In this document: in pieces, positions 37,326 to 50,412 of the stretch | Layout of the letters: every line of letters begins with the position of its first letter | Position numbering within the stretch: position 1 is the first letter of the stretch | Source: Artocarpus heterophyllus | Lineage: Eukaryota; Streptophyta; Magnoliopsida; Rosales; Moraceae | DNA: 64,000 nucleotides | NCBI GenBank assembly: GCA_025403435.1 | Contig: CM046333.1 | Coordinates: 30,773,521-30,837,520, forward strand | Direction: 5' to 3' | Translations under genes and position numbers: made by a program | Notes under the pieces: model-generated | Told to the model about the DNA's origin: nothing | Databases searched by the model: none | What the model saw: the letters and a program-made list of their open reading frames with translations, nothing else

Positions 37326-37900
37326 AAAATGTTGTAATATGTTTTTGAAGACATTTTATTAATAAAGAGTTAATTTATTATTAATATACCAAATGTTGTC
37401 CTCTTTATGTTCATTTCTATTGAATGTATAATAAGCAAACAAAAGTCTGAGACTGTCGGTCTAAACCTTCAAGAATCATGCATATGATGGATAGATTATG
37501 CGGAAGACATGGATCTTAAAGGTGATGGTTTAAATCATAAGATCCTTATTCAGCGAAATAAAGTTAGGGCCTTTATTCATGCTAAGATTGTTATCTTGTC
37601 TACATCTCTAATGGGAGATGGCTTATCTTGATCATCGGAGTAAGACTCCGCGAGTAGAAATAGTGGTGTATTGTCATAGATGACGATGTGTTGGATCAGG
37701 ACAAAAAGTTGAATTGATTTGGTTAATAATTCTATTTATTCAAATCAATTCACTTTAGGCAATCATGTGTTTTTTCTTAATCCTGAAATAGCTAATGGGC
37801 TTGTATTCTTAACTTATGTCTTTCGATGTGCCAAAAATTGACATCCTGACTTAATTATGGTATACATACTGATATGTTGGAGACATGACTCTTGTTACCT
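37326..37900 (+). repeat. Second LTR-like copy, plus orientation
   Basis: Inverted relative to 36436-37247 and more diverged. Shared landmarks include AAGCAAACAAAAGTCTGAGA and GATGACGATGTGTTGGATCA. The start of the LTR is missing and a ~78-bp spacer (37248-37325) separates the two. Confidence 0.5.
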
Positions 37901-38757
37901 CCAATATTTGTCTCAGGCTCTCTCTCCCTACGTTTCATTGGAACTACAACACCTATCATCGAAACTGCTACACTTGTCGTTGGAGCAGAGAAGATCGAGA
38001 CGGTAGCGATCTGCCATGATCTATACTCGTGTCGAGAGGAAATCTAAAGTAGGCTATGATTGGAGGTCATTGAAACTTGGATGGACGAGAAAGAAAGCCG
38101 GTTGTCACGATCTGGTGGGCATTGTTTTGGCATCTCGCGCGTCAATCTATAGCAATAAAGTCAGATATGGTGGAGACGACGGTGACGGCTTCATCTCTCC
38201 CTTCTCCTTGGTTGTGACGGAGTAGCAACAGAGCATTGTTGGTGACTGCTTCTACTTAATCGCGACGGAGCAATGGCGGGGATAGAGAAATGATCTAGTG
38301 AAGCCGATCTGGATAAAGACGACAACGACTATTCTACTTCAGAGGTTCAAGGCTGGATTTGTGGGTTTGACACAAGAAGAGAGAGAAGGAAAGAAAAGAA
38401 GAGGAGTCCTGGTCTTGGTCTAACGAGAGAAGAGAGAGAGAAGGGAGGATGAGGTAATTTGAACTCAAAGCTCATTTGACTTTGGCCATGGCGGAGAGAT
38501 GAGAGGAGAAGAGAGAAGGAAGGACTAAGGAGAGAAAGAGAGAGAGAGCTGATTTGGAAATAAACTGGAGAAAAAAATAAAATTTGTTGTCAAATAAATG
38601 TGAAAGGAGAAAAAAAAAATTATTGTGGGGTATTTTTGACTTTTTAGTTGTTTAAAATTCTGACATAATTAGATATGCTATTTGTTATACTTTTTTAAAA
38701 TATCTGACATTATTTATCATTATGTCAAATAAAATCTGCTATTTGATGTAATTTTCC
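37901..38757 (-). mobile_element. Possible Mutator-like element end with gene-like interior
   Basis: Read on the minus strand, the right edge starts GGAAAATTACATCAAATAGC, a form common at plant MULE termini. Then follow an AT-rich stretch, CT repeats (about 38545-38390) and GC-richer sequence. No matching left terminus or target duplication was found, and no protein family is recognised in the interior. Confidence 0.3.
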
Positions 38758-39741
38758 TATAAACTTCTACGCTTTTAATCCAGTCCAATCTCTATTTGTT
38801 CAGGCTGCCGCACCTAAATCTTGACTTAATTATAACTGTACATCTTAGCTATAACAACAATAACAACAATAATGTATACACTCAATATTTACGACCAATT
38901 ACTGATCGATCACGTGCTTGGATTCATTCCAAGTCTCGAGAACGTCTCATATATAATAAAGCTAGTATTATTTAATTAATATATATTTTTAAAGCGAAAC
39001 CATTAGTGGACTGTCTATCAACTTTTTCATATATACATATATATATATATGTATACGTAATATTTATATATATTATTTATATTCCATTTGATATGCCAAA
39101 ACAAAACTGACTAGCAACCAGCACAACGACTCAAATATCCTCAAGATAACATACGAGTCTCCTCTATGAATGGTATTCTCTTTAAAGTACTTGACGTCCA
39201 TATGTAGCTCTCCCATTAATTAATATATACTACTAGTTCCTTTTTATTTTTCCTTATTGCCAAATAAACTAATGGCAGTCAAGTTGTTTATGTATCAGAT
39301 TCCCTTGAGAGCAATATTTATAGAATTTTGTAACGCATAAGATTCTTTATCAACCACGAAAATGAAGGAAAATATATAACCATATAAATATATCCTTAGC
39401 TAATGGAGCCAAATTAATCTTGATAGCACTACCTTTTTAATTGTTGAGCCAATTGACCTAGTTTTCTTCTCTTTTGAGAAAAGAAGGTGGCCCTATGTTT
39501 CATTTGGAAAAATATAAAATATCATGCACGCGCGTGTGTGTGTGTATATATATATATATGAGTATGGTTTAATGGTTACATTTTTAATAGGTATTGTTAT
39601 TATGCCATTTGATGTAAATCTGGCAATTATAATGAAGTTGATAGTTAATCAAAAGCATTATTATGGCAAATGATGAGCATTTAATTACAAAATCTTTTTA
39701 AATATAATCGAGGTGGACAATGTGTTTGTGCCTTGTTGAGA
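38758..39741. other. AT-rich intergenic DNA
   Basis: No coding signal. It contains short microsatellites (ATATAT runs near 39035; GTGTGTGT followed by ATATATAT near 39530-39560). The last five bases, TGAGA, are the probable left target duplication of gypsy B. Confidence 0.6.
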
Positions 39742-42064
39742 TGTAACGCCCCGAAATTTGATTAAGTGATATTAGTAAGTGAAATAGTGAAATTAGTGTG
39801 CCATGATACATTCTTAAACTTAATTTGACTATTTTGTGGGGTTTCTAAATTAACGTTATTTTTTATTGTCTTAATGATTTTTAAATTACTCTTAATTATT
39901 TTTGTTTGTTATTTTGAATTTTGGAAACAAAATAATTTGTCAAATACACTTCTTTTTCAAAACTGTGAGTGGCACACGGTGACACCACCCACTTTTTCTC
40001 TCTATTTATTCTCTCTCTCCCCTCCTCTCTCCCTCACTTACTCATTTTCACTCTCTCTCCCTTTCTCTCTCTCTCTCATTCTCTCCCTTTCTTTCTCTTC
40101 TTTCCTTAAATCTTTGAATCAAAAATCAAGCCAAGCTTTGGTTTTCAGTGGATTGAAGGCTCGGGAACGTGATTTAACAACCACAAACATGATTCAAGGA
40201 TTGGTTAGTTTTCAAAATTTTAAAACTTTTTCAATTTTTTAATTTTTTAATTTTCTTTGTATTTTGAAATCTAAGCTCGTTTAAGCTTATAAAATGTTTA
40301 ATCTAAGTTAGATAAACTTAAAATAGCTAGAACCTAAGCTTAGTTTGAAGAAAAACAGATTTGAATGAAGATTTTTCATTTTTTTCCCTCTATTTTTCTA
40401 TTTTTGGATTTTGTTTGATTTTTCGATGTAAATCATGTTTAAATTAGTTTAAAAGTGTCATACTATGTTTTTCTACCTACTATGAGTGTTTTGCATGCCT
40501 GGGATTTGAGAAAACAAGTTGAAAATTGAGAATTGAGCTTCGGAGGCCGAGACTTGGGTTCTAGAAAATTCTAGAATTTCCCAGTTTGACAAGCCAAACT
40601 TCATGTTTGGCAGGTCGAATTCATGAGTTCAGCAGGCCGGATTCATATGACCATCAGATCGAACATGGAAAAGTTCGGTCGACCGGACCTAGTTTGCCGG
40701 CAGGCCAAACTGCATAGTTCAGCAGGCCGAACCAGGGGGATCGACAGGCCGACCGGGCATAGTAAAACTTTGTCATTTTTCACCCTCTTGTACTGTTTCA
40801 AACCCCAATTAAGAATTTAAACTTTATAGTATGATTCCGTAAACTAAATGGCACACTAGGACACCATGAGGTAGGTTAGTAATGTAAAATATCCTAAGCT
40901 AGAAATTGATGAGCTTAGTTTATGTTTAAGGTTATTCGAGGTTCCGTGGAGCCAACGTGTAGCGGACCAAGACTGCTATGTCAGACACCGGCACGAGTAT
41001 CAAGGTAGGACTTTTACCCCTTCCTTGGTAGCCAGGTTTTCAATGATTTTGGGCCTTAAAGGATTTTATTTTAAAATATTTTCAATAAATGATATAATGT
41101 AATGAATGTAAAAGGGGGCTTTTGCCCACAACATGATTTCTTTCAAAATGAGCTTTTATCAAATGATCTCCTTCAAAGTGATTTCTTTTAAAATGAATTT
41201 CAAGGAACGGTTTAGATAAACTTCTTAGCAATTTTCATTATTTCTTGAAGAATGAATGCTCATAATGAATCAAATAATGAATGTAACTAAGAATAACATG
41301 GGATTTCAGTAATAATAAAAACACATGAGGGCATGATGCCATGTTTAGAGATCGGGTCATTTAGCGTGCGACCTTGGGGGCAGGTCCTGAAACCCAACTG
41401 GGTCACTACGGTGGTGATATACATATGGTTTGCCTAGAAAAGATTAAAGGTACTTTCTGGACGGATTGTTTTGATAGGACTTATCTAAATGAATCTATTT
41501 ATTTATTTAACTTTGTTTTTCTAATCATTTCTTTGAAAGCTAAATATCATATTTAAATTGTTTATCTGTTTTAATACGTAATCCTACTGAGCCTTACGCT
41601 CACTTTTTACTTGTTTATAAAACCTTTCTCCTCTAAGTAGAATCTAGCTTAGGACCGACGAAGAGTCTACTGCCCGGACTAGCAAACAATAGAGGATCTT
41701 AAATAGGTTAGTAGCTGTAGTAAATCATGGCATGTACTATTTAGATTTTATTTTATTTTATATTTTTATTGGACTATGACTGTAATAATTTATTGTCAAT
41801 ACTATGTGTTTGCACAAGTTGTAGGCTAGTGGGACCCAACTCGCATTTCCTATACTTTTCTTATTTATTATTCTTATTATCTCCTACTATTTATCTCTTT
41901 ATTCCTATTTATTAAATGGCTAAAATTATTTTGTTTAAAAAGGGTTTTTAATTATCACATTGTCATAATCAATTTTGAATTCTTAAACGTATGTTTTAAC
42001 CAAATTTCTACTTAATTAACTTAATTAAACAGCCGCGTCACTTCCTGTACTCCGGGACATGACA
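39742..42064 (+). repeat. 5' LTR of gypsy B (2323 bp)
   Basis: TGTAACGCCCCG to GGGACATGACA. The CTATTTATT box is at 40002 and the CT leader runs to about 40110. The GC-rich near-palindrome array (about 40585-40757) is diverged but in the same place as in gypsy A. The TGAGCCTTACGCTCA inverted repeat is at 41588-41602. Confidence 0.88.
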
Positions 42065-42066
42065 GA

Positions 42067-42078
42067 ATGATATTAGAG
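42067..42078 (+). other. Degenerate primer binding site, gypsy B
   Basis: TGATATTAGAGA starts two bases after the LTR and resembles TGGTATCAGAGC (initiator Met tRNA) with several changes. Confidence 0.5.
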
Positions 42079-45000
42079 ATCATGGTAATGAACCTTGAGA
42101 ATTATGCACACATAGGTATGGCAGTGAAAAGCCTCTGACAGTCCAATTTTGTCTCTAGAATTGAGAGAGAATGGCACCTAGGTATCATCCAATCGTGGCT
42201 GACGTAAGTCCCATGATTAAGGAATGTATGATAGGGAGAACATTTGCTACTTTTTGGCAAATGATAGTGAGGGTTAGGCCCAAAATTTCTAAGGGTAGTC
42301 ATAAGCATGAGTGCCTTAAGGAGCTTAGGCATGTGTTTACCCTGGCTTTTGGTGGAAAATGAGGTCCGTAGGTGGCTGAAAACTAATTAGACTCAATTGT
42401 AAAACGTTTGGATACCCTTGGCGCACTAATAGTGTGTCGAGTAGAATTCGTGGCTTGTAAGTTGACGGACAGTGTTGATACCTGTAAAAGTAAGCAAAGC
42501 ATTTGGAGAATGGTGAGAGTATTGACGAGGAAAGATTCAAGGAATTGTTCCATGAGCATCATTTCTGTAGGGATGTAGAGATTGTCAGATTGTACTGATT
42601 GGAATAGGGTGAAAAGACGGTTTGAGAACATGAGGTTAAGTTCGATGAGTTGGCCAAATTTGCTCCGTTTGCCGTGGTATTTGAACGTGAAAAGTGTATC
42701 AAGTTCTAGGAAGGGCTTAAGGCATTCATTTAATGGCAACTGGTGGTATTACAACTTCAGAATTCTAGTAGGTTAGAGTTGTTAGCTTTATCGGTAGGAG
42801 TAGTTCGCGCCCGCTACTATGAGGATCGAACGAGAACATCAGGAGGACCCTAGCGGAGCAACAGGGGAAGTAATGATCATCAAGCTTAGGTAAAGAATCA
42901 GTATGGTAGTGTAGCAATGGAAGCAGTAGATGAAGCAACCCTTGCCATTTCTACAACAGTTGGGACGCATCGGGAGGAGCTGTCCAGTAAGAAAAGCTCG
43001 ACAAGGATCTCAGATCGGAGAAGGTGCAAGCCATCAACCTTAACCTCAGCCTTTTTTTCCACCTCAATGAATTCTATGGTTTCAACTTCATCAGTTTTCT
43101 TCGCAGTAGCATCGGCTGATGAACCCAGGACGTGGCAGCTTCAGTAGAGGAAAAGGAAGAGGCTCTAGTTCGAGTTTGCATAGTAACTTTAAAGAGTTTG
43201 AATACTCAGACTAGTGACGTGACGGTCGACAGTATGGTCCCATTTCTTAGTCTTTATTTTTGGTTTTCCTTGATATTGATGTCATTCATTCTCTTGTTTC
43301 AAGTTCATTTGTACATGCCTTGGAAATTGAAATAGGAGAATTTGATAAACCCTTAGTAAATACTTCACTCTTGGAATGGGTGTGTGTGTGAACCATAGGT
43401 GTAAACCTTGTGAGGTAATGATTGGGGATGGGACTTTGAGAGGTAATTTGGTTATAATCCCCATGAGTACTTATGATTGATCTTAGGAATGGACGGGTTG
43501 TCCAAGAATGTGCAACTGGAGTTGTCGCACTAAATAGGCAACCCTAGGGATTGATAGGGGGACGATGATCATTTACTAGGGTGGTAACAATCGAGTAATG
43601 AGTGAGTAACTCATGAAAACGTGTCTATGTGTACAGGGGAGACCTAGCATGCTATATATCAAGATACGTATATACATATATTTCTCTTAGATCTAGGAGA
43701 GGGATCTGATGCCGCAGGAAGAAATGTAGCAACATCGGTGGCTAATGAGTTTGAGGATGTCTTCCTGATGAGTTATCGTGATTAGTGTCACATCAAAAGG
43801 ATTAAGTTGGTGTCAAGTTGTTCCTAAGAACTGCTTTGATTTTCATAGCACCATGTCGTTTGGCGCTAGCAGGAATAAGGGAGTTGAGGAAACAGCTTCA
43901 GGAACTTACGGGTGAAGGATATATTCAGGATTGCATAGGATACATTAGTTTTGTTTGCCAAGAGGCACAATGGTATGCTCAGGTTGCGCGTTGGTTATCT
44001 ACAGCTGAATTAGGCCATCGTGAAGGACGAATATCCCAAGCCTAAGATCGATGAGTTATTTGACTAGCTAGGAAATTCTTGATATTTCTTGAGAACAGGT
44101 TTGTGATCTGGAAGCACCAGTTGCATGCCTAGAAGGTAGAGTTTAAAGCATACCATTTTGAGTAAGGCGTCTCAATAGATTCATCTAAGATGGAGGCTAC
44201 AGTAAGGTAGGGCAACTGGAGAATGTGACCGAGATTCACAGCTTTTTAGGACTTGTCGGGTATTGCAAAAGAATTCACGAAGGGTTTCCCCAAAGGCAGC
44301 GGCTCCATTGACGCAGTTGATTGGGCAAGTGATAGGCTTGAATGGGACAAGGGATGTAGATGCTCTTCCCAATAGTTAAGAGATCGGTTGACTATCACTT
44401 TTGCTCTGGCTACATCAGACAGTGACGAGTTTTATGGGATCTACATTGTTGTAGTAAGACAAAAGCTTGGATGTGTGTTGATGCGGCATGGAAGAGTGGT
44501 GACTTATGGATTGCAACAGTAAAAGCCTTGTGAGCAGGACTTCCCTATTCATGATTTAGGGTACGCTGTAGTGATTTTTGCTTTAGGGGATCTAGAGAAG
44601 CCACTTGCTGGAGTGATATTTCAGGTATTCTTGGATTATAAGGGGCTCAAGGTATTTGTTCACTTAGAGAAATTTGAAATGAGGCAACAATGGTAGGTGA
44701 AATGCATAGAGGACCAGGATATCTCGCTGCAGTATCATCGGGATAAGGCCATTGTTGTTACAGATGCGTTCAGCAAGAGGTCTTAGGAGATTCGCATATA
44801 TTTGGCACTAAAGGACTGGTGAGAGATGCTACCGTGAGCAAGAATGGGCTGTAGTACTATGAAGACTTTGATTCGATGTCGGCGTATTTCAAGGATTCAA
44901 TTTCAACACTTGTTTGGGTGGTGAGGAAAAATTAGTAGCTAGACCAATATCTTCCGGGAGCATGGACGTGAAGGCGGACTAGGGAACAGCTTGAAGACCA

Positions 45001-45363
45001 GAGGTGTTCCTACCAATGGACCGTTGCAGCCATAGGGAACGTCTGGCAGTGTCAGCAATCAAGGGAGTGATGAAAGCCTTGATGAGTGAAGTTTGCAAGT
45101 TTCAGTTCGCCATTCATCCGGGGCACATGAAGATGTATCGCGTTTTTCAGGGGCAGTATCGGTGGAAAAGAATGAAGGGAGATACTCAAGCGTACATGGC
45201 CAAGTGCGTGATTTGTCTATAGGTGGCTGCCAAGCATTAGGAGGCCATTGATCAGCTTTAGTATGAAAGCATGTCATGGCGGATTTCTTCTCTTGGTTGC
45301 CAAGGACGGAACAAGGATGTGGTGCGATTTGGGTCATCATTGGCAAGTCGGTGAAATAGACGC
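42079..45363 (+). pseudogene. gypsy B gag-pol remains
   Basis: No long frame survives, but fragments keep the right order: gag near 42600-42850 (KFDELAKFAPFAVVFE, QLVVLQLQN); protease end near 43460-43530 (LGMDGLSKNVQ); RT near 43800-44060 (KDEYPKPKIDELFD); RNase H near 44500-44790 (CEQDFPIHDLGYAVVIFAL, SLQYHRDKAIVVTDAFS); integrase zinc-binding region at 45004-45222 (RERLAVSAIKGVMKAL, FAIHPGHMKMYR). The integrase peptide matches gypsy A closely in layout. The integrase core stops at about 45363, where it fuses to the interior of the LTR, so the rest of integrase, the chromodomain and the LTR promoter were lost in one deletion. Confidence 0.8.
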
Positions 45364-47204
45364 GTTGTTTTCAAAATTTTAAAACTTTTTCAATTTTTTA
45401 ATTTTCTTTGTATTTTGAAATCTAAGCCTGTTTAAGCTTAGAAAATGTTTAATCTAAGTTAGAGAAACTTAAAATAGTTGGAATCTAAGCTTAGTTTGAA
45501 GAGAAATGGATTTCAATCAAGATTTTTCATTTTTTTCCTCTATTTTTCTATTTTTCGATTTTGTTTGATTTTTAGATGTAAATCTTGTTTAAATTAGTTT
45601 AAAAGTGTCCTACTATGTTTTTCTACCTACTATGAGTGTTTTGCATGCCTGGGATTTGAGAAAACAGGTTGAAATTAAGAATTGAGATTGGGAGGCCGAG
45701 ACTCAAGTTTCGAAAAATTCCAGTTCTGCCGGCCGAACCTGATATTCGGTAGGCCGGATTCATAACTTTGGCAGGTCAAATTTATACGACTGGCAGGCTG
45801 AACCTAGAAAGATTCGGCCGACTGGACCTGGTTTATCGGTAGGCCAAACTGCACAGTCGGCAAGCCAAACCAAGGGGACTGATAGGTCGACTGGGCAAAG
45901 TAAAAATTTGTCGTTTTTCACCCACTTGTACTGTTTTAAACCCTGATTAAGAATTTAAACTTTATAGTATGATTTTCCAAACTAAATGGCACACTAGGAC
46001 ACCATGAGGTACGTTAGCAATGTAAAATATCCTAACCTAGAAATTGATAAGCTTAGTTTATGTTTAAGGTTGTTTGAGGTTTTACGGAGCCAACATGTAG
46101 CAGACCGGGACTGTGGTGTAGGACACCAACACGAGTACCAAGATAGGACTTCTACCCCTTCCTTGGTAGCCAGGTTTTCAATGATTTTGGGCCTTAACAG
46201 ATTTTATTTTAAAATGTTTTCAATAAATGATATAATGTTTTGAATGTAAAAGGGGGCTTTTGGCCACAACATGATTTCTTTCAAAATGAGCTTTTACCAA
46301 ATGATCTCCTTCAAAGTGATTTCTTTTAAAATGAATTTCAAGGAACGGTTTAGATAAACTTCTTAGCAATTTTCATTATTTCTCGAAGAATGAATGCTCA
46401 TAATGAATCAAATACTGAATGTAACTAAGAATAACATGGGATTTAAGTAATAATAAAAATACATGAGGGCATGATGCTATGTTTAGAGATCGGATCGTAT
46501 AGCGTGCGACTTTGAGGGCAGGTCTCGAAACCCAACCAGGTCACTACGGTAGTGATATACATATAGTTTTCCCAGAAAAGATTAAAGGTACTTTCTGGGC
46601 GGATTGTTTTGGTAGGACTTATCTAAATGAATCTGTTTATTTATTTATTTAACTATGTTTTTCTAATCATTTCTTTGAAAGGTAAATATCATATTTAAAT
46701 TGTTTATCTGTTTTAATACGTAGTCCTACTGAGCCTTTCGCTCACTTTTTACATGTTTTTAAAACCTTTCTCCTCTAGGTGGAATCCAGCTTAGGACCAG
46801 TGGAGAGTCCACTGCCCGGACTAGCCAGCAATAGAGGATCTTAAATAGTTTAGTAGCTGTAGTAAATCATGGCATGTACTATTTAGATTTTATTTTTTAA
46901 AATTTTTATTGAACTGTGACTGTAATAATTTATTGTCGATACTATGTGTGTGCACAAGTTGTAGGCCAGTGGGATCCAACTCGCATTTTTTTATACTTTT
47001 CTTATTTATTATTTTTATTATCTCCAACTATTTATCTCTTTATTCCTGTTTATTAAATGGTTAAAATTATTTGTTTAAAAACGGTTTTTAATTATCACAG
47101 TTTCATAATCAATTTTGAATTCTTAAATGTATGTTTTAATTAAACTTCTACTTAATTAACTTAATTAAACTGACACGTCACCTCCCGTACTCTAGGGTGT
47201 GACA
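45364..47204 (+). repeat. Promoterless 3' LTR of gypsy B
   Basis: Alignable with 40205-42064 but missing everything before it, including the CTATTTATT box and CT leader. It retains the near-palindrome array (45722-45895) in decayed form and the TGAGCCTTTCGCTCA repeat (46730-46744), and ends GTGTGACA. Confidence 0.85.
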
Positions 47205-49598
47205 TGACATGTCCTTTACTTTTTTTATAAAGAAAAACTAGAAAGTAAAGATTATAACATGATTCTATATGGTTTGATGAACGATCTATTATTGGAACTT
47301 TTAGATCGTAGTAAATTCATATATCAGTTTGGGTTCAAGGATAGTGAAAAATAAGATACATGCATATCTATCCCTCTCTATGGACGTAAGGATGATCAGC
47401 ATGGTAGTACTGCAGATGCTTGTCTGCTTTTAGTCCTATTTTTTCTTAAGTAAGCGTCAATTTTTTTTCCCTAGAAGTTTAATAAGTGCGAATAACATTG
47501 GGACTGTTTTTTTTTCTTTTGTTTTTTGTTTTTTTGTTTTTTTGTTTTTTTGTTTTTGTTTTTGTTTTTTGTTTTTTGTTTTTTTTTGCCATATCAACTT
47601 CTGCAAATGATTTTGCCCCCTTGAATTTCTTCTTGTTCATGTAAAACTAAAAACCTCTCAGTATTTATCTATTCTACAATTTTTTTCAGTTCTCTCTTTT
47701 TTTTTTCCGTTAATATTAATAGTTGTTTTGACACTTTTATTCTCTGGGTTTTAAAGAGTAGAAAGAAGATCTTATTAAAATTATATGTAATTATAACTAA
47801 GTTGATGACATTCGTTAATTTTTTTTAGAAAAGAAAGGAACTTTTTTTTATTCATTTTTTAAATTTATGTCCAAGCGTTTTTATTATCTTTAGTACGAAA
47901 GATGGAAAAGAGGTACTATGAAATAGTTTTTCTTCCATAATACTTGGTAAAAGACAATGAATAAAGGACACAAATGGTTGTATAAATGTACTTACTCCTA
48001 CACTCTTAAACAAAATAAACGAATGAATAATAACTAAGGACAAAATATTTGTTTTGTATCCATCACTGCCAAAAAAAAAAAAAAAGAAGACAAATAGAGG
48101 CAACAACATTTTGTCTCTAAAATCAAAATTTTGTCCCTAAAACCTTTAAGAGAAAAAAAAAATCGTCTCTAGTACTATAATATGAACCCAATTAGATCAT
48201 AGAGAATTCAGAAACTGGTAATTACAATTTTTGTCTTACATTTCAGTAATCCTAAGTGCAATTGTAACTTGTTTTTAATGCAAACCAATTCTGAATCACC
48301 AAAAACGACTCTAAAAGAGATGAATATGAGGCAAAGGATTATTGAGGTCATATTCATTAAATTATTATATAACTACAGCCTCATTAGCTTAACTACCAAT
48401 ATTCATTATATAACTACAGCCTCATTAGCTTAACTACAGCCTCATTAAATTATTATATAACCTAATTTAATGCAAGGAAGCTTTCACGCTACCAATAACT
48501 ACATTTCTAGTCTAGTTATTATAACCATATTTCAATTTTACTTATTAAACTTGCATTATCCTATAATAGGTCATTAAATTTCTGGTAGTTAAACGTGCGC
48601 TGTGTTTTCTCAATGTTGCTTTTTCAGCCACGTAATGGAAATGGATTATTGTAACTATTTTTTTGAAGGGTTTCATTGTAATTATCAAGGTCTCCTAAAA
48701 AAACAAAAGCCAAGAGAAGGACAACTGTTGAGGTGTGAATAGGAGAGATGGAGAAAAATTAAGAGAACTATCATAAAGATTACGTAAATCTTGATTATTG
48801 TTTGTAGTTTACATTTCTATATTAGTTATTTAAAGTTAAGGGAAAAAGGAAAAAAAAAGAATTGTGTTTAATTAATGCTTAAGGTTAACATGCTGTTTCA
48901 CTTGTTACAGTAAGTCATATAAATACCAGATCATCAAGTCTATTTGAAGTCTACATTTATAACCATAATCAGTAGCCATTGATGGAGACGTAACCATTGC
49001 AAACTTGTTCATATATATATGCATATATGTGTTTATAGCACATGTTCTATTCTAGAAATAATTAGAACCCTTTCTATATGGATATCACAGAAAATAATAA
49101 CGTTAATATATAATACAATACACACAGACACGCACAATAGACGCCCACATAAATTATACCTTTAATAACATATTGACTTGCATAATATTCTATTTTAGTT
49201 CCTAGTTAGCAAGAAAAAGTTAGATTTCTTTTCTCTTTTTTTCCCAGAATTCTCAAATCATGTATAAGTATATGTTTATGGATTGACCTTGTTATTTTAA
49301 CATTTGGTCAATAGTTAGAGAATGGTTGCTTTAATTTAATTGTCATGTGATAAGAGAGAAAATTATAAGTGGAATGATCCAATTCAGGCCTTGAGAAAGT
49401 TAAAACTTGGATTAATATAAAATACATACTTATGGCTCTGGATTGGGAAGGTGCTCATCAATAAATAATTGCAAAAAGAGCCTATTCCCAAGATTAAGAA
49501 TATTTCTTCATCAAATCAACAATTCTTGTTAATCTACAGATAAAAGGATATAAAGGAAAAATGCTTTTCCTGTCAGGAAACAAAATTTCTATACTACA
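47205..49598. other. AT-rich intergenic DNA with low-complexity tracts
   Basis: No gene recognised. A run of GTTTTTTTG-type units lies at about 47505-47590. Around 48348-48472 a ~50-bp phrase containing ACTACAGCCTCATTAGCTTA is repeated two to three times. A/T homopolymers are common. The last three bases, ACA, are the left target duplication of CACTA-2. Confidence 0.6.
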
Positions 49599-49649
49599 CA
49601 CTACTACAAATTTTAGATTAGATGACCCTTATTTAACGACCATTTCTTA

Positions 49650-49985
49650 AAAACAGTCATGGTACCGCGAGAAAAGCGCGGTGAGTTACGCCCGCGAAAA
49701 CGAAGACCGTCATGGAAGGGGGTGGAAGCTACCACGACGGTTTTCTAAAAAACCGTCGTGGAAGAGGGGGGTTTCCACGACGGTTTTTTGAAAAACCGTC
49801 GTGGAAGAGGGGGGAACTACCACGATGGTTTTTCAGAAAACCGTCGTGGAATCGCCACTCTTACACGATGGTTTTTCAAAAAACCATCGTGGTAGCTCCT
49901 CCCTTCCACGACGGTTTTCCAAAAGACCATCGTGGTAGCTCCAGTACTCCACGACTGTTTTTTAACAAAACCGTCGTAGTATCTT
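49650..49985 (+). repeat. 5' subterminal hairpin repeats of CACTA-2
   Basis: Five or more palindromes, each an inverted pair of about 13 bp (CCACGACGGTTTT and AAAACCGTCGTGG) around a short centre, for example at 49732-49761 and 49775-49804. Between them are short purine or pyrimidine spacers such as AAGAGGGGGG. In the En/Spm family subterminal repeats bind the accessory protein TNPA; that role here is inferred. Confidence 0.85.
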
Positions 49986-50412
49986 ACTTTAAAACCTCTT
50001 TTCCACCTTGACATTTAGACACAATTCAAAAACTTACTTCTCAAATACAGACACAGATGCGTCCGAATCAGCTGCTGCCATCCCTCTCCGCCTCCACACT
50101 ACTTAATCTCAGCCCAAATTATAAGTTTTTGTTATAAATTGATAAATTGTTGTTGATTGTGTTGTATAATTAATCTGAAATTGATATATAGTTGTTGATT
50201 TTTTTGTTTATTTCGTGAAATTTGTAATGTGGATCATGGGTATGATTTCTTTGTTTTATAACGAGTATGTGTAACTTGTGACCGTTGTCGGTAGTGGTGT
50301 TTTTGTTTTATGATTAATTAATATATATAGGTGGGTATATATATATATATAGATTGTGAAATTAATTTAATTTAATATTTCCTATTTATTATTTCGATTT
50401 AGGTATTGCAAA

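Larger units (their letters stand above)
39742..47204 (+). mobile_element. Decayed gypsy element with two LTRs, gypsy B (about 7.5 kb)
   Basis: A full 5' LTR, a degenerate primer site, ~3.3 kb of ruined gag-pol, and a 3' LTR that lacks its first ~465 bp. Flanks are TGAGA (39737-39741) and TGACA (47205-47209), four of five bases the same. Integrase and LTR sequence show it is an old relative of gypsy A. Confidence 0.88.

Noticed and set aside
36436..37900. A small complete LTR element (TRIM)
   Set aside because: The two LTR-like copies are inverted, not direct, and the spacer lacks a primer site and polypurine tract in the right arrangement.
37900..38230. A host gene (69-codon frame at 38016-38225)
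   Set aside because: No recognisable domain, surrounded by stops, within a probable mobile element; not enough support.
48110..48180. End of another DNA transposon (TTTGTCTCTAAAA and TTTGTCCCTAAAA phrases)
   Set aside because: Only two short similar phrases, with no terminal inverted repeat or target duplication found.
49712..50014. Frames with repeated 'PRRFFEKPSW' or 'TMVFQKT' phrases
   Set aside because: They are translations of the CACTA-2 subterminal palindromes. The same applies to frames at 54789-55423.
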